Assembly (NCBI RefSeq): GCF_005434945.1
Contig: NZ_SKCH01000012.1
Span: 43,826-107,825 of the forward strand
Reading direction: 5' to 3'
DNA from: Prescottella subtropica
GTDB lineage: Bacteria; Actinomycetota; Actinomycetes; Mycobacteriales; Mycobacteriaceae
DNA length: 64,000 bases
This document shows positions 18,341 through 27,703 of this stretch, piece by piece; the stretch's first letter is position 1; every line of letters begins with the position of its first letter. The notes under the pieces are model-generated. The model was not told the origin of the DNA. It saw only the letters and a list, made by a program, of their open reading frames with translations, and ran no database searches. The translations under genes were made by a program, and so were the position numbers.

Positions 18341-19474
18341 TCACCGCTTGTGCGGGCGCGCCAGCGTCAACCGCTGCACCCAGCCGTGCGTCGGCCACGC
18401 CTTGAGCCCGGCCCGATCGGGCGTCACCCGGGTGCCCACGAACGCGGCCTCGAGCTCCGCGTCGACGACACCCGCGAACCGGAACTCCTGATCCGGTCCG
18501 GGCCCGAGCGACTCCCACGACCCCACCCGGTACACGGCCCGGACGATGTTGTCGGCGAACACGATCACCGGCAGGTTCGCGACACCGCGGGCGGCGCCGC
18601 CGGCCCGCCACGGACCGCGGGCGGCCGCATACAGTTCCTCCGGCGTGAGCCGCGGATCGGCGGCCGCCGGCACCCGCACCAGGGCACTCGGGACCGGCAG
18701 CTCCGGTGCAGGCAGCGCCGAGTACTGGACGGCCAACTCCGCCACCGACAGGGCGTGCTTCTCGAGGTCGTCCGGCTCACCGGCCAGATTCGTCAGCACC
18801 GGCAGGTCGGGGCGGGCCTCGAGCAGCCGCAGCGCGTCGATCACCAGGTGCGCGCACTCCTTCGCCGCCGCCACCGGCTCGTGCGGGACGGACACGTTGT
18901 GCCGCAGCACGATGTGGTCGACGGAATGCCCGGCCGCGTAGATGTCGCGGATCCGCTGGATCCACGCGCTGCGGGTCTCGTCCCGGTCGGCGTCGCCCAC
19001 ACCCTCGCCGTCCCGGGTACCGGCCTCGCCGAGCGCGTCCCAATCGTGCGAGTACACCTTGTTGCCGCGGCCGACGCCGACGTAGAAGATCGACCGGTCC
19101 CGCGGATCGCGCAGTGCGTACAGGTACAGACCCAGGTTCTCGACCACCCGCGGCGACAACGGGTTCGGTGCGGGCTTGCGTTCCCGCGGCTCGGCGGTGA
19201 TCACCCGCATCACCGCGAGCCGCAACGCGTCCGAGATCGCGACACCGCCGGTGGCCGGCCCGTCGAACAGCACCCCGGACGCGTCCCGCACGGACGTGAA
19301 GGTCCGTCCGGCACTCGCCTGCAGCGACGTGACCACCGCGGTGAACTCCGCGAGCCGCGCCTTCGGATCACTCGCCACCCCACGCCCCTCGTCGTCCGTG
19401 AGGAAGTCACGAATGCCGGGAGCGGCCAGGAGTACGCGGGTGATGTCTTCGGGAACGGTCCAGACGGTAGCCAT
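18341..19474 (-). CDS. GIY-YIG (LEM-3-like) domain protein
   Basis: A 377-aa protein with one recognisable domain. Residues about 117-143 read LYLYALRDPRDRSIFYVGVG followed by RGNKVYSHD, the GIY-YIG nuclease core in the form seen in LEM-3-like enzymes. In classical members Tyr-Tyr, Arg and Glu residues cut DNA; a downstream catalytic Glu cannot be assigned with certainty here. The remaining parts, including the C-terminal half, are not recognised. The ATG at 19474 lies six bases after TACAGT (leaderless layout). It stands alone, with no restriction or phage genes nearby. Confidence 0.7.
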   Translation of the reverse strand: MATVWTVPEDITRVLLAAPGIRDFLTDDEGRGVASDPKARLAEFTAVVTSLQASAGRTFTSVRDASGVLFDGPATGGVAISDALRLAVMRVITAEPRERKPAPNPLSPRVVENLGLYLYALRDPRDRSIFYVGVGRGNKVYSHDWDALGEAGTRDGEGVGDADRDETRSAWIQRIRDIYAAGHSVDHIVLRHNVSVPHEPVAAAKECAHLVIDALRLLEARPDLPVLTNLAGEPDDLEKHALSVAELAVQYSALPAPELPVPSALVRVPAAADPRLTPEELYAAARGPWRAGGAARGVANLPVIVFADNIVRAVYRVGSWESLGPGPDQEFRFAGVVDAELEAAFVGTRVTPDRAGLKAWPTHGWVQRLTLARPHKR

Positions 19475-19626
19475 GACGTGACTGTAGGTGATCGCCGCAT
19501 CGCATGCGGTGAGCCTCGCAGGGACCGGCCGGGCAAATGTTTCCGGACGGAAACGATCGGTGTCCGACCGGTCGCGATCTGCCGGTTCCCGGTCGGCGAC
19601 GGGATGTTTTCCGTCACACTCGGGGA

Positions 19627-20184
19627 GTGTCCCGACCGGTGGAATCCGTCGAGTCCCAGGAAGCCCGCACCGCACGCCTGCAGCGCATGGTCGGCTTCCG
19701 CTACCGCATGCCCGACCACTACGAGGTGGGCCGGGAGAAGGTGCGCGAGTACGCGACGGCCGTGCAGAACACGCACCGCGCGCACTACGACGAGTCGGCC
19801 GCGTGCGCGCTCGGCCATCCGGCCCTCGTCGCACCGCTCACGTTCGTCGCCGTGATCGGGCTGATCGCCCAGCGGTATCTGCTCGAGCAGATCATCGCCG
19901 GCTTCGATCTGAGCCAGATCCTGCAGACCGATCAGCGTCTCGTCTTCCACCGTCCCATGTACGCCGGGGACCGGTTGACCGTCGACGTCTCCCTCGAATC
20001 GTTCCGGCACACCGCGGGCACCGACATCTTCGTCACCGAGACCGTCGTCACCGACACCGGCGGCGCACCCGTGGTGACGACCCTGACGACGTTCGTCGGG
20101 CGGGCCGGGGAGACCGACCCCGACCGGATCCGGCGCATCCAGGACGTGATGATGCGCGGCTCCGGGTCGGGGACGGGCCCCTGA
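19627..20184 (+). CDS. MaoC-like (3R)-hydroxyacyl-ACP dehydratase, HadA-type
   Basis: A 185-aa hot-dog-fold protein of the FAS1-like dehydratase (HadA/HadC, UPF0336) group. MVGFRYRMPDHYEVGREKVR and EYATAVQNTHRAHYDESAA match the family start, HPALVAPLTFVAV is the central region and QRLVFHRPMYAGDRLTVDV the conserved strand. In mycolata, HadA or HadC pairs with HadB, which carries the catalytic residues, to dehydrate FAS-II intermediates during mycolic-acid elongation; no hadB is adjacent. The GTG start is six bases after CACACT, a leaderless layout; GTG 19639 is an alternative. Confidence 0.72.
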   Translation: MSRPVESVESQEARTARLQRMVGFRYRMPDHYEVGREKVREYATAVQNTHRAHYDESAACALGHPALVAPLTFVAVIGLIAQRYLLEQIIAGFDLSQILQTDQRLVFHRPMYAGDRLTVDVSLESFRHTAGTDIFVTETVVTDTGGAPVVTTLTTFVGRAGETDPDRIRRIQDVMMRGSGSGTGP

Positions 20185-20185
20185 C

Positions 20186-21307
20186 TCACCGCACCCGGAA
20201 CCATCCGGTGTCGTCGGCACCGACGAAGCCGTCGATCTCGAGAGCCGGCAGCACGGCCCGCACCTTCTCGATCGGGGTTCCCGACGCCACCGACAACTCC
20301 CTCACACTGCGGGCCCCGCTCGCGGGCAGTGCCTCGTACACCGCGGCCGCGGGACCGGTCAGGGCGTCGAGATCCCGCGGCGGGCCGCCGGTGTCGCCGT
20401 CCACCCCGATCGGGCCGGCCTCCTCGGTGACGTCGGCGGCGCTCGCCACCAGGACGGCCTCCCCTTCCCGAATCATGCGGTGGCATCCGGTGGACGACGC
20501 CGACGTCACCGGCCCCGGCACCGCGAGCACCGGACGGCCCAGCCGCCGCCCCCACGTCGCGGTGTTGCGGGCGCCGCTGCGCCACCCTGCCTCGACGACC
20601 AGGACCCCGTCGGACAGGCCGGCCACCAGCCGGTTGCGGGCCAGGAACCGGTAGCGGGCCGGGGTGGTGCCCGGCGGGTACTCGCTGATCACGGCACCGG
20701 CACCGGCGATCTGCTGCAGCAGCCGGCCGTGCCCCGCCGGGTAGGCGCGGTCCACCCCGCACGCGAGGACCGCGACGGTGCGGCCCCCGACACCGAGCGC
20801 GGCCCGGTGTGCGGCCGCGTCGATCCCGAATGCCGCCCCGGACACGACCGTCCAGCCGTCGACGGCCAGGTCACCGGCGATCTCCGCGGTCACGTGCTCG
20901 CCGTACGCGCTGGCCGCGCGGGTGCCGACCACCGCGACCGCCCGCGCCAGCAGATCGTCCAGCGCCGACGCCCCCAGCACCCACAGTGCGAGCGGGCCGC
21001 CGTCGTCGCGGCCGTCGCCGAGCTGGTCGAACGCGAGGAGCCGCCAGCGCGGCCACTCGTCGTCGTCCGGGGTGACGAGCCGTCCGCCCATCGCCGCCAG
21101 CAGGTCGAGATCGCGGGCCGCGGTGTCCAGGTGGGCCCGCGCCGACGTGCGCCGGTCCAGGAAACTCGACAGGTCCCGTTCCCGCACCGCCCGGGCGGCG
21201 TCCTCCGGCCCGACGGACTCGACGAGTCGCGCGAGCGGCGGGCACGACCCCTGCACCACCTTCGACAGGTACGCCCACGCCAGCAGCCGCGGATCGTGCG
21301 CGCTCAT
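20186..21307 (-). CDS. dprA: DNA-protecting protein DprA (Smf)
   Basis: A 373-aa protein that binds incoming single-stranded DNA and loads RecA. The Rossmann-like core is visible as AVAVVGTRAASAYGEHV, VVSGAAFGIDAAAHRAAL, VAVLACGVDRAYPAGHG and GTTPARYRFLARNRLVAGLS. A C-terminal winged-helix-like segment follows (VRELSVASGTPIEKVRAVLP). Its ATGA overlaps the stop codon of the upstream yifB gene by four bases. Same order as Rv2896c-Rv2898c. Confidence 0.92.
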   Translation of the reverse strand: MSAHDPRLLAWAYLSKVVQGSCPPLARLVESVGPEDAARAVRERDLSSFLDRRTSARAHLDTAARDLDLLAAMGGRLVTPDDDEWPRWRLLAFDQLGDGRDDGGPLALWVLGASALDDLLARAVAVVGTRAASAYGEHVTAEIAGDLAVDGWTVVSGAAFGIDAAAHRAALGVGGRTVAVLACGVDRAYPAGHGRLLQQIAGAGAVISEYPPGTTPARYRFLARNRLVAGLSDGVLVVEAGWRSGARNTATWGRRLGRPVLAVPGPVTSASSTGCHRMIREGEAVLVASAADVTEEAGPIGVDGDTGGPPRDLDALTGPAAAVYEALPASGARSVRELSVASGTPIEKVRAVLPALEIDGFVGADDTGWFRVR

Positions 21308-22812
21308 GCCGCTCCCTTGTCCCGGAATCCGAGTGCCGTCGTCACATCGTCCGCGTCGGGCATGCCCCGGCCGGCCAGGTCCGCGAGCGTCCAGGCGACG
21401 CGCAGCGCCCGGTCGGCACCGCGGGCGGTGATCTCGCCGCGTCGCAGCGCATGCTCGACGGGCCGCAGGGCGGATCGGGCGAGTCGGAACCGTTGCCGCA
21501 GCGCCGGACCGGGCACCTCGGCGTTGGTGCGCCACCCGAACTCACGCCAGCGGTCGGCCGCCGCGGCGCGGGCGGCGGCGACCCGCGCACGCACGTCACC
21601 GGTGGGTTCGCCGACCTCGTCCATGAGCGCCTGACTCGACGCGGACTGCATCCGGATCCGCAGATCCACCCGGTCGAGCAGCGGCCCGGACAGCCGACCC
21701 AGGTACCGGCGGCGCACGGTCGGCGCGCACACGCAGTCGACGTCGCGGGCCGGTGCGCAGGGGCACGGGTTCGCGGCGAGCACCAGTTGGAAGCGCGCCG
21801 GATAGCGGGCGACCCCGTCGCGGCGGGCGATGCGCACCTCACCGTCCTCGAGCGGGGTCCGCAGCGCTTCGAGAGCCTTGGTGCCCATCTCGGCGCACTC
21901 GTCGAGGAACAGGATGCCGCGGTGGGCGCGGCTCACCGCACCGGGTCTGGCCATCCCGGTGCCGCCGCCGACGAGGGCGCTGACCGACGTCGTGTGGTGC
22001 GGGGCGATGAACGGTGGTTCGGTGACCAGCGGCCGATCCGGCGGCAGCAGGCCGGCGACCGAGTGGATCGCGGTGACCTCCAGTGATTCGGTGTCCGTCA
22101 GTACGGGCAGGATCCCCGGAAGTCGTTGCGCCAGCATCGTCTTCCCGATCCCGGGCGGACCGGTCAGCATGAGGTGGTGGGCGCCGGCGGCGGCCACCTC
22201 GACCGCCCACCGCGCCTCGGTCTGGCCGACCACCTCGCTGAGGTCGCCGCGGGCCGACGACGCCGCCGCCGTGAACGGTGCGGGTTCGGCGAGTGTGCCC
22301 TTGCCCTGCAGCCAGTCGGTGACCGCGGTGAGCCGGTCGGCGCCGAGCACCTCGATCCCGTCGACCAGCCCGGCCTCGGCGAGCGCCGCGAGCGGCACGA
22401 CGACCGTCGACCAGCCGGCGTTCCTCGCCGCGAGCACCGCGGGCAGCACCCCGCGGACCGTGCGGATGCGACCGTCGAGCGCCAACTCCCCCAGCAGCAC
22501 CGTCGTCGCGATCCGGGCCCGCGGAATCTGCCGGGCCGCGTCCAGGACCGCGCACGCGAGCGCCAGGTCGTAGACGCTGCCGACCTTCGGCAGCGTCGCC
22601 GGGGACAGAGCGAGCGTCACCCGCGACTCCGGCCACTTGGCGCCCGAGTTCGTCACCGCCGCCCGCACCCGGTCCCGGGACTCCTGCAGTGCCGTGTCCG
22701 GCAACCCCACCAGATGCACCCCCGGCAGGCCGCGGCCGATATCGGCTTCGATCTCCACGATCTGCCCGTCCACCCCGGTCACCGCCACCGAGTGGGCCCG
22801 TCCGAGCGCCAT
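21304..22812 (-). CDS. YifB family Mg-chelatase-like AAA ATPase (ComM)
   Basis: A 502-aa protein. The N-terminal part has the Lon-substrate-like fold found in YifB/ComM (VDGQIVEIEADIGRGLPGVH, LSPATLPKVGSVYDL). The central AAA+ module has Walker A GPPGIGKTMLAQRLPG and Walker B region HRGILFLDECAEMG. A C-terminal Mg-chelatase-type helical domain follows. ComM is a hexameric helicase that aids branch migration during natural transformation in Vibrio; the role in actinobacteria is not settled. It is translationally coupled to yraN upstream and dprA downstream. Confidence 0.9.
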   Translation of the reverse strand: MALGRAHSVAVTGVDGQIVEIEADIGRGLPGVHLVGLPDTALQESRDRVRAAVTNSGAKWPESRVTLALSPATLPKVGSVYDLALACAVLDAARQIPRARIATTVLLGELALDGRIRTVRGVLPAVLAARNAGWSTVVVPLAALAEAGLVDGIEVLGADRLTAVTDWLQGKGTLAEPAPFTAAASSARGDLSEVVGQTEARWAVEVAAAGAHHLMLTGPPGIGKTMLAQRLPGILPVLTDTESLEVTAIHSVAGLLPPDRPLVTEPPFIAPHHTTSVSALVGGGTGMARPGAVSRAHRGILFLDECAEMGTKALEALRTPLEDGEVRIARRDGVARYPARFQLVLAANPCPCAPARDVDCVCAPTVRRRYLGRLSGPLLDRVDLRIRMQSASSQALMDEVGEPTGDVRARVAAARAAAADRWREFGWRTNAEVPGPALRQRFRLARSALRPVEHALRRGEITARGADRALRVAWTLADLAGRGMPDADDVTTALGFRDKGAA

Positions 22813-23192
22813 CAGAACGCCCCGGGCAGGTGCGTGATCTGCGGTTCGGCGGACTCGTCGTGCCGGTCGACCAGCACGCCGACGACGTCGAACCGGACGT
22901 GCGGCCAGCGCCGCTCCGACTGCGCCAGCCACTGCTGCGCCAGCAGGCGGATGCGTCGCGCCTTGGCGACCGTCACCGCCTCGGCGGGGCTGCCGTACCC
23001 GAGCCCCGACCGGGTCTTGACCTCCACGAACACGACCGCGTCCCCGGATGCGTCCCCCGAGTCGACCGCGATCACATCCAGCTCGCCGTACCGGCAGCGC
23101 CAGTTGCGGTCGACGACCGTCAGCCCCGCCTCCGTCAGATACTGCGCGGCCAGGTCCTCCCCCAGCGCACCCAACGCGATGTTCCGCCCCAT
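22812..23192 (-). CDS. YraN family (UPF0102) nuclease-like protein
   Basis: A 126-aa protein of the restriction-endonuclease-like superfamily. The catalytic-type motif is visible as YGELDVIAVDSGD (Glu and Asp) followed by VVFVEVKTRSGLGYG (the ExK element). ATG 23192 was chosen because AGGGGAGGAC precedes it closely. The stop codon shares one base with the yifB start. Function is not firmly known; a role in DNA repair or recombination is a guess from fold and neighbours. Confidence 0.87.
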   Translation of the reverse strand: MGRNIALGALGEDLAAQYLTEAGLTVVDRNWRCRYGELDVIAVDSGDASGDAVVFVEVKTRSGLGYGSPAEAVTVAKARRIRLLAQQWLAQSERRWPHVRFDVVGVLVDRHDESAEPQITHLPGAF

Positions 23193-23344
23193 CCCCAGTC
23201 CTCCCCTCGTGCGGCGGGACACCCCGCCGATCGAGAGTCACTGTGCCGGAACGACACCGGACGACACCGGGTGCGACCTGGGGAAACACATTGCCCTGTG
23301 GATGAACGAGGGGCTGTGGACAACTCGCCGCCGGAACACGAAAA

Positions 23345-23383
23345 ATGCGGCCGCACACCACCGTTCGTGGTGTGCGGCCGCAT
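23345..23383. terminator. Strong hairpin downstream of the DUF2469 gene
   Basis: A perfect 17-bp inverted repeat (23345-23361 and 23367-23383, loop CGTTC) lies 20 bases beyond the stop codon of the DUF2469 gene on the minus strand and is followed there by TTTTTCGTG. That is a good intrinsic terminator for the leftward transcript. To its left the gap contains TGTGGACAA (23315-23323), a DnaA-box-like sequence. Confidence 0.85.
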
Positions 23384-23402
23384 CGCCCGCCGTGGCGGAA
23401 AC

Positions 23403-23720
23403 CTATCCCAGACCGTTGTCCGGCAGTCGCAGATCCGACTTCTCGAGCTCCTCGATGTTCACGTCCTTGAACGTGATCACCCGCACGTACTTCACGAAAC
23501 GCGCCGGACGGTACATGTCCCACACCCAGGCGTCGGACATCCGCACCTCGAAGTAGATCTCACCGTCCGCGCTGTGCGGGATCAGCTCCACCGAATTCGC
23601 GAGATAGAACCGGCGCTCGGTCTCCACGACGTACGCGAACTGCCCGACGATGTCCCGGTACTCGCGGTACAGCGACAGTTCCATCTCGGTTTCGTACTTC
23701 TCGAGATCCTCGGCACTCAT
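23403..23720 (-). CDS. DUF2469 family protein (Rv2901c type)
   Basis: A 105-aa acidic protein highly typical of actinobacteria: MSAEDLEKYETEMELSLYRE, YVVETERRFYLANSVELIP and the C-terminal ITFKDVNIEELEKSDLRLPD. No enzyme motif is visible. It sits between rnhB and the dprA group as in M. tuberculosis. AGGAGGAC is found 12 bases upstream of the ATG. Function unknown. Confidence 0.88.
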   Translation of the reverse strand: MSAEDLEKYETEMELSLYREYRDIVGQFAYVVETERRFYLANSVELIPHSADGEIYFEVRMSDAWVWDMYRPARFVKYVRVITFKDVNIEELEKSDLRLPDNGLG

Positions 23721-23757
23721 CGGCCTCGACGTCCTCCTGCGTTGTTGTGAATGTCCA

Positions 23758-24438
23758 TCATCGCGCACCGACCCCGATCGACTCGAATTCACGGCTCGCC
23801 GTGGTCACATTGGCGTACGACATCCGGTGTTCGGCGGTCGGGCCCAACTCCCGCATCGCCGCCGTGTGCACCGCGGTGCCGTAGCCCTTGTGTCCGGCGA
23901 ATCCGTAGCCGGGCAGGGTGTCGTCGAGGGCGGTCATGGTCCGGTCGCGGCTCACCTTGGCCAGGACGCTGGCGGCGGCGATGCACGCGGCCGCGGCGTC
24001 GCCGCCGATCACCGGCAGCGACGGTGCCGGCAGGCCCGGTACCCGGAAGCCGTCGGTGAGGACGTAGCCGGGTGGCACGGCCAGTCCGGCGACGGCGCGC
24101 CGCATGCCCTCGATGTTGGCGACGTGGATGCCGATCCGGTCGATCTCGGCGGCGGGGATCTCGACGATGCTCCACGCCACCGCGAGTCGCTGGATCACCG
24201 GGAACAGTTCCTCCCGAACCTTCTCCGTCAACCGTTTCGAGTCGTCCAGCCCGGCCAGGGCGGCCTGCGGTTTCGGCCCCAGCACGCATGCGGCGACCAC
24301 GAGCGGCCCCGCGCAGGCACCGCGGCCGGCCTCGTCGACGCCCGCGACCGGGCCGAGCCCGCAGCGCAGCAGGGCGGACTCCATCGTCCGCAGACCGGAG
24401 GCTCTGCGAATGATCGTTCTCGGGGGCCAGGTGCTCAC
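23758..24438 (-). CDS. rnhB: Ribonuclease HII
   Basis: A 226-aa enzyme that cuts the RNA strand of RNA-DNA hybrids and single ribonucleotides in DNA. Motif [20 protein letters not shown] holds the first catalytic Asp-Glu pair; DDSKRLTEK and [20 protein letters not shown] carry the other conserved residues. The start is GTG 24438, giving [16 protein letters not shown] as in mycobacterial homologues, and it overlaps the lepB stop codon by four bases. Confidence 0.94.
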   Translation of the reverse strand: MSTWPPRTIIRRASGLRTMESALLRCGLGPVAGVDEAGRGACAGPLVVAACVLGPKPQAALAGLDDSKRLTEKVREELFPVIQRLAVAWSIVEIPAAEIDRIGIHVANIEGMRRAVAGLAVPPGYVLTDGFRVPGLPAPSLPVIGGDAAAACIAAASVLAKVSRDRTMTALDDTLPGYGFAGHKGYGTAVHTAAMRELGPTAEHRMSYANVTTASREFESIGVGAR

Positions 24439-25277
24439 CGCTGCTGGATGTCGGGTGAGGAGATGGTGCCCCACCGGCCGGGCGGCAGCACGATGAACGT
24501 GGCCTTGCCGATGACGTTGTCGAGCGGGATGGTGCCCTGCAGTTCGTCGGACACGTGGTAGCGGGAGTCGGCGGAGTTGCTGCGGTTGTCGCCCATCACC
24601 CACACGTTGCCGTCGGGGACGGTGACCGGACCGAAGCAGCGGCCGGACTTCACGGCGGTGTCGCAGGTCTGGACGCCAGGCGTGAACCGGAAGTCCATCT
24701 GGATGTACGGCTCGTCGAGCGGTTTGCCGTCGACGAGGACGCGACCCTGCTCGTCGCAGCATTCGACGGTCTGCCCGCCGGTGGCGATGACACGCTTGAC
24801 GAGGTCGTTCTCGTCCGGCGGCACCAACCCGGCCATCGACCCGAGTTCCTCGAGGCCGCGGACCACGGTGTTCGACGACCGCGTCGACGTCCATGTCCCG
24901 TTCCACGACTCGGGGCCCTTGAACACGACGACGTCGCCGGGTTGCGGGTCCCCGAACCGGTAGCTGATCTTCTCGACGACGATGCGGTCGCCGGTGCAGC
25001 CCTCACAGCCGTGCAGCGTGGGCTCCATCGACTCGGACGGGATCAGATAGACGCGGGCGATGAACGTCTGGAGCAGGAAGCTCAGCACGAGGGCGACGAG
25101 GATCAGGATCGGGATCTCCCGCCACAGGGAGCGGGACTTCTTGTCCTTCTTGCCCTTACCGGTATCCGGGGTGTCGTGCCCGGTCTGTCCGTCGGCTCGG
25201 TGCTTGCCGTGTGTCTCGGGTCCGGGACCGGTGTTCGGGTCCGGGGTCACGGCCGGGTCCTGCGGTGCATCTGCCAC
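24435..25277 (-). CDS. lepB: Type I signal peptidase
   Basis: A 280-aa membrane-bound Ser/Lys protease that removes signal peptides from exported proteins. One transmembrane segment ([20 protein letters not shown], residues 55-74) anchors it after a long charged cytosolic tail. The catalytic Ser83 is in [10 protein letters not shown] and Lys161 in [26 protein letters not shown] is the conserved last box. The GTG start is six bases after TAATCT, so the mRNA is likely leaderless. Confidence 0.94.
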   Translation of the reverse strand: MADAPQDPAVTPDPNTGPGPETHGKHRADGQTGHDTPDTGKGKKDKKSRSLWREIPILILVALVLSFLLQTFIARVYLIPSESMEPTLHGCEGCTGDRIVVEKISYRFGDPQPGDVVVFKGPESWNGTWTSTRSSNTVVRGLEELGSMAGLVPPDENDLVKRVIATGGQTVECCDEQGRVLVDGKPLDEPYIQMDFRFTPGVQTCDTAVKSGRCFGPVTVPDGNVWVMGDNRSNSADSRYHVSDELQGTIPLDNVIGKATFIVLPPGRWGTISSPDIQQR

Positions 25278-25289
25278 CGAAACAGATTA

Positions 25290-25319
25290 GCCCGACACCG
25301 TGTGAAAACGGTGCCGGGC
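25290..25319 (-). terminator. Terminator between rplS and lepB
   Basis: An 11-bp stem with one mismatch (25290-25300 and 25309-25319) around an A-rich eight-base loop lies downstream of rplS. It overlaps the sequence just before the -10 of lepB. Confidence 0.55.
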
Positions 25320-25361
25320 CAACCGGTGGAATTCGGAGCGTTACCGCTCAGTGCGCAACGA

Positions 25362-25715
25362 TCAGCGCTTTTCCTTGATCTTCGCAGCCTTGCCGCGCAG
25401 GTCGCGCAGGTAGTACAGCTTGGCGCGACGGACGTCACCGCGGGTGAGGACCTCGACCTGCGCCAGGTTGGGGCTGTGGACCGGGAAGGTGCGCTCGACG
25501 CCGATGCCGAACGAAACCTTGCGGACGGTGAAGGTCTCGCGGACGCCGCCACCCTGGCGACGGATCACGACGCCCTTGAAGACCTGCACGCGCTCCTTCG
25601 AGCCTTCGATAACCTTGACGTGCACGTTCAGGGTGTCGCCGGCGCGGAACTCCGGAATATCGTCACGGAGGGACTTGGCGTCCAGGAAGTCCAAGTTGTT
25701 CATCGGTTGTGCCAT
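25362..25715 (-). CDS. rplS: 50S ribosomal protein L19
   Basis: A 117-aa L19. Diagnostic stretches are [40 protein letters not shown] and [15 protein letters not shown], ending KAAKIKEKR. The start [12 protein letters not shown] at 25715 is preferred over the longer frame start at 25727. It is a single gene upstream of lepB. Confidence 0.97.
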   Translation of the reverse strand: MAQPMNNLDFLDAKSLRDDIPEFRAGDTLNVHVKVIEGSKERVQVFKGVVIRRQGGGVRETFTVRKVSFGIGVERTFPVHSPNLAQVEVLTRGDVRRAKLYYLRDLRGKAAKIKEKR

Positions 25716-25773
25716 CCTTGCGTTCATCGCAGGAGCAGAGGAACCGAGCGGCGGTGGCTCGACTGGTTCGTGC

Positions 25774-26664
25774 TCAGATCAGAGTGGTGTCGCCTTCACC
25801 AGGCAACCCGACCATTGTGCCAGACGCTCCGGGGTGCGTGGAAATCGGTGGTGGTGCGGCGTGCACGGTGCGCTCGAGTACCACCTCGGTGGCCGTGAGC
25901 GCGTGTTCGACGCTGGGTTTGCCGGCGACGAGGTCCTGCACGTAGATCTTGGCCCGGATCATCGGGCGCCGGAATCGTTTCTCCCGCTCGATCGCCCGTC
26001 GCATCCGGCGGGGTTTGCGCACGTACCGCCAGCGCGCCCACGGTGCGCCGGGCCGGCTGAGCCGGATCGCGCCGACCAGCAGGATCGGGAACACGAACAG
26101 CCCGACCAGCCCGGTCCAGATCTTGCCCTTGAGGATGACGACGGCCGCGATCGCGAGGTTCGCGAGTACCAGTGCGACGACGGTCGCCCGGACCGCGATG
26201 TGCGGGGATTTCCGCCACTCGGCAAGGTCGAGCAGGTCGAGGGGCTGGAATCCGAGCAGCAGCAGACCGGTGACCGCGAGCGCGACGAACACCGCGTCCA
26301 CCGATGCACGTCCCTGATCGGACCAGTACACGTCCTTGAGGTAGAAGATGAGCGCGAACTCGTCGAGGACGAGCGCCGACCCGATCCCGAAGAACGTCGC
26401 GAGCACCGCGCCGGCGGTCTGCGTCGCGGTGTCGTACACCGCGATCAGCGCGATCCCGGACGCGAACATCGTCACCACCCCGAACACGACGTGGTGGATG
26501 TGCTGCCCGCCGGGGGTGACGTTGCCGGGCCACCAGCGCACGTCGGCGCGGATCATGCGGACACTGATCCGGATGAACAGGAACGCGAGCAGGAACCCGA
26601 TCAGGAAGAACAGCAGCGGCAGCCGCCCGTTGCCGATGATCTCCCGTTCGAGCCAGTCCTCCAT
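25774..26664 (-). CDS. Integral membrane protein of unknown function
   Basis: A 296-aa protein with about seven hydrophobic segments. The first is [17 protein letters not shown] (residues 15-31). Conserved-looking features are [19 protein letters not shown] at about 44-62 (a His cluster at a membrane edge) and [20 protein letters not shown]. The C-terminal 90 residues are cytosolic and very basic at first. The ATG shares one base with the stop codon of the upstream formylglycine-generating enzyme gene, so the two are coupled. I do not recognise a function. Confidence 0.75.
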   Translation of the reverse strand: MEDWLEREIIGNGRLPLLFFLIGFLLAFLFIRISVRMIRADVRWWPGNVTPGGQHIHHVVFGVVTMFASGIALIAVYDTATQTAGAVLATFFGIGSALVLDEFALIFYLKDVYWSDQGRASVDAVFVALAVTGLLLLGFQPLDLLDLAEWRKSPHIAVRATVVALVLANLAIAAVVILKGKIWTGLVGLFVFPILLVGAIRLSRPGAPWARWRYVRKPRRMRRAIEREKRFRRPMIRAKIYVQDLVAGKPSVEHALTATEVVLERTVHAAPPPISTHPGASGTMVGLPGEGDTTLI

Positions 26665-27602
26665 CAGTTCGGGCTACCGCCGCGCACGATGCACCGGAAG
26701 CCGATGTGGCAGGTCGACGTCTCCTCCGTCTCCCCCTGCCGGGCGGCGGGCCGGTAGCGCAGACAGTAGTTGGGGGCGCACAGGTGGGAGCCGCCCTTGA
26801 TGACGCGTCGCGGATACACCTCGCCGTCACGCGCCTGCGCCACCTCGATCCGCGGGTTGCGCGGGATGCAGCACGACGACGCCGGTGCCACGTTCTTGCC
26901 GGAACTGCTGTGGTCGGCGGTGTGGAAGTCACCCGTCCATTCCCACACGTTGCCGGCCATGTCGAGCAGTCCGTACCCGTTGGGCCGATAGCTGCCGATG
27001 GGGGCGGTGCCGACGAAACCGTCCTCGGCGAGGTTCTCCCACGGGAACTGTCCCTGCCACGTGTTGGCCTGATGCCTGCCGTTCGGCGTGAACTCGTCGC
27101 CCCACACGTAGGTTTTCCGGTCGAGTCCGCCGCGGGCCGCGAACTCCCATTCGGCCTCGGTGGCCAGTTCCTTACCGGCCCACTCCGCGTACGCGAGCGC
27201 GTCGGTGTAGGACACGTGGGTGACGGGGTGCCGTTCGCGGCCGCCGACGTTGCTGCCGGGGCCCTCGGGGCGGCGCCAATCGGCGCCGGGCGTCCACGAC
27301 CACCACTGCTGATGGTCGGTGAGGGAGACGGGGTGGTCCGGCGGGGTGAACACGAGCGAGCCGGGCACCAGCAGCGCCGGGTCGGCGTCCGGGTAGTCGG
27401 CGGGGTCGGGGGCGATCTCGGCGGTCGTCACATGCCCGGTGTCCTTCACGAACCGCCGGAACTCGGCGACCGTCACCTGATGGGTGTCCATCCAGAATCC
27501 GTCGACACCCACCTGGTGGACCGGACGCTCCTCCGGATAGAAGTCCTCCGACCCCATCCAGAACGTCCCACCCGGAATCCACACCATGTTCTTCGGCTGC
27601 AC
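26664..27602 (-). CDS. Formylglycine-generating enzyme (sulfatase-modifying factor)
   Basis: A 312-aa FGE-sulfatase-fold protein. True FGEs oxidise a Cys of sulfatases to the formylglycine cofactor using copper and oxygen, and the two active-site cysteines they need are present here as Cys275 and Cys280 in GGSHLCAPNYCLRYR. N-terminal MVWIPGGTFWMGSEDFYPEE, HPVTHVSYTDALAYAEWAGK and GLLDMAGNVWEWTGDF are family hallmarks. No sulfatase gene is in this window, so the substrate must lie elsewhere. It is coupled to the membrane protein gene downstream. Confidence 0.9.
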   Translation of the reverse strand: MQPKNMVWIPGGTFWMGSEDFYPEERPVHQVGVDGFWMDTHQVTVAEFRRFVKDTGHVTTAEIAPDPADYPDADPALLVPGSLVFTPPDHPVSLTDHQQWWSWTPGADWRRPEGPGSNVGGRERHPVTHVSYTDALAYAEWAGKELATEAEWEFAARGGLDRKTYVWGDEFTPNGRHQANTWQGQFPWENLAEDGFVGTAPIGSYRPNGYGLLDMAGNVWEWTGDFHTADHSSSGKNVAPASSCCIPRNPRIEVAQARDGEVYPRRVIKGGSHLCAPNYCLRYRPAARQGETEETSTCHIGFRCIVRGGSPN

Positions 27603-27631
27603 GCCCCGAGTGTCCCATCCCCACCGCGGCC

Positions 27632-27682
27632 GCGGGCGGTTGCTGTGGCATCGCCCGAGAGCGTCGCGCAGTAACCGCCCGC
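27632..27682. repeat. Intergenic inverted repeat with GGGCGGTT core
   Basis: Arms GCGGGCGGTT (27632-27641) and AACCGCCCGC (27673-27682) flank a 31-base spacer in the 101-bp gap between tex and the FGE gene. The CGGGCGGTTG core is also found in the palindrome at 46.8 kb. It may end the tex transcript. Confidence 0.5.
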
Positions 27683-27703
27683 AGCGGTGTCAGATCAGTC
27701 AGT

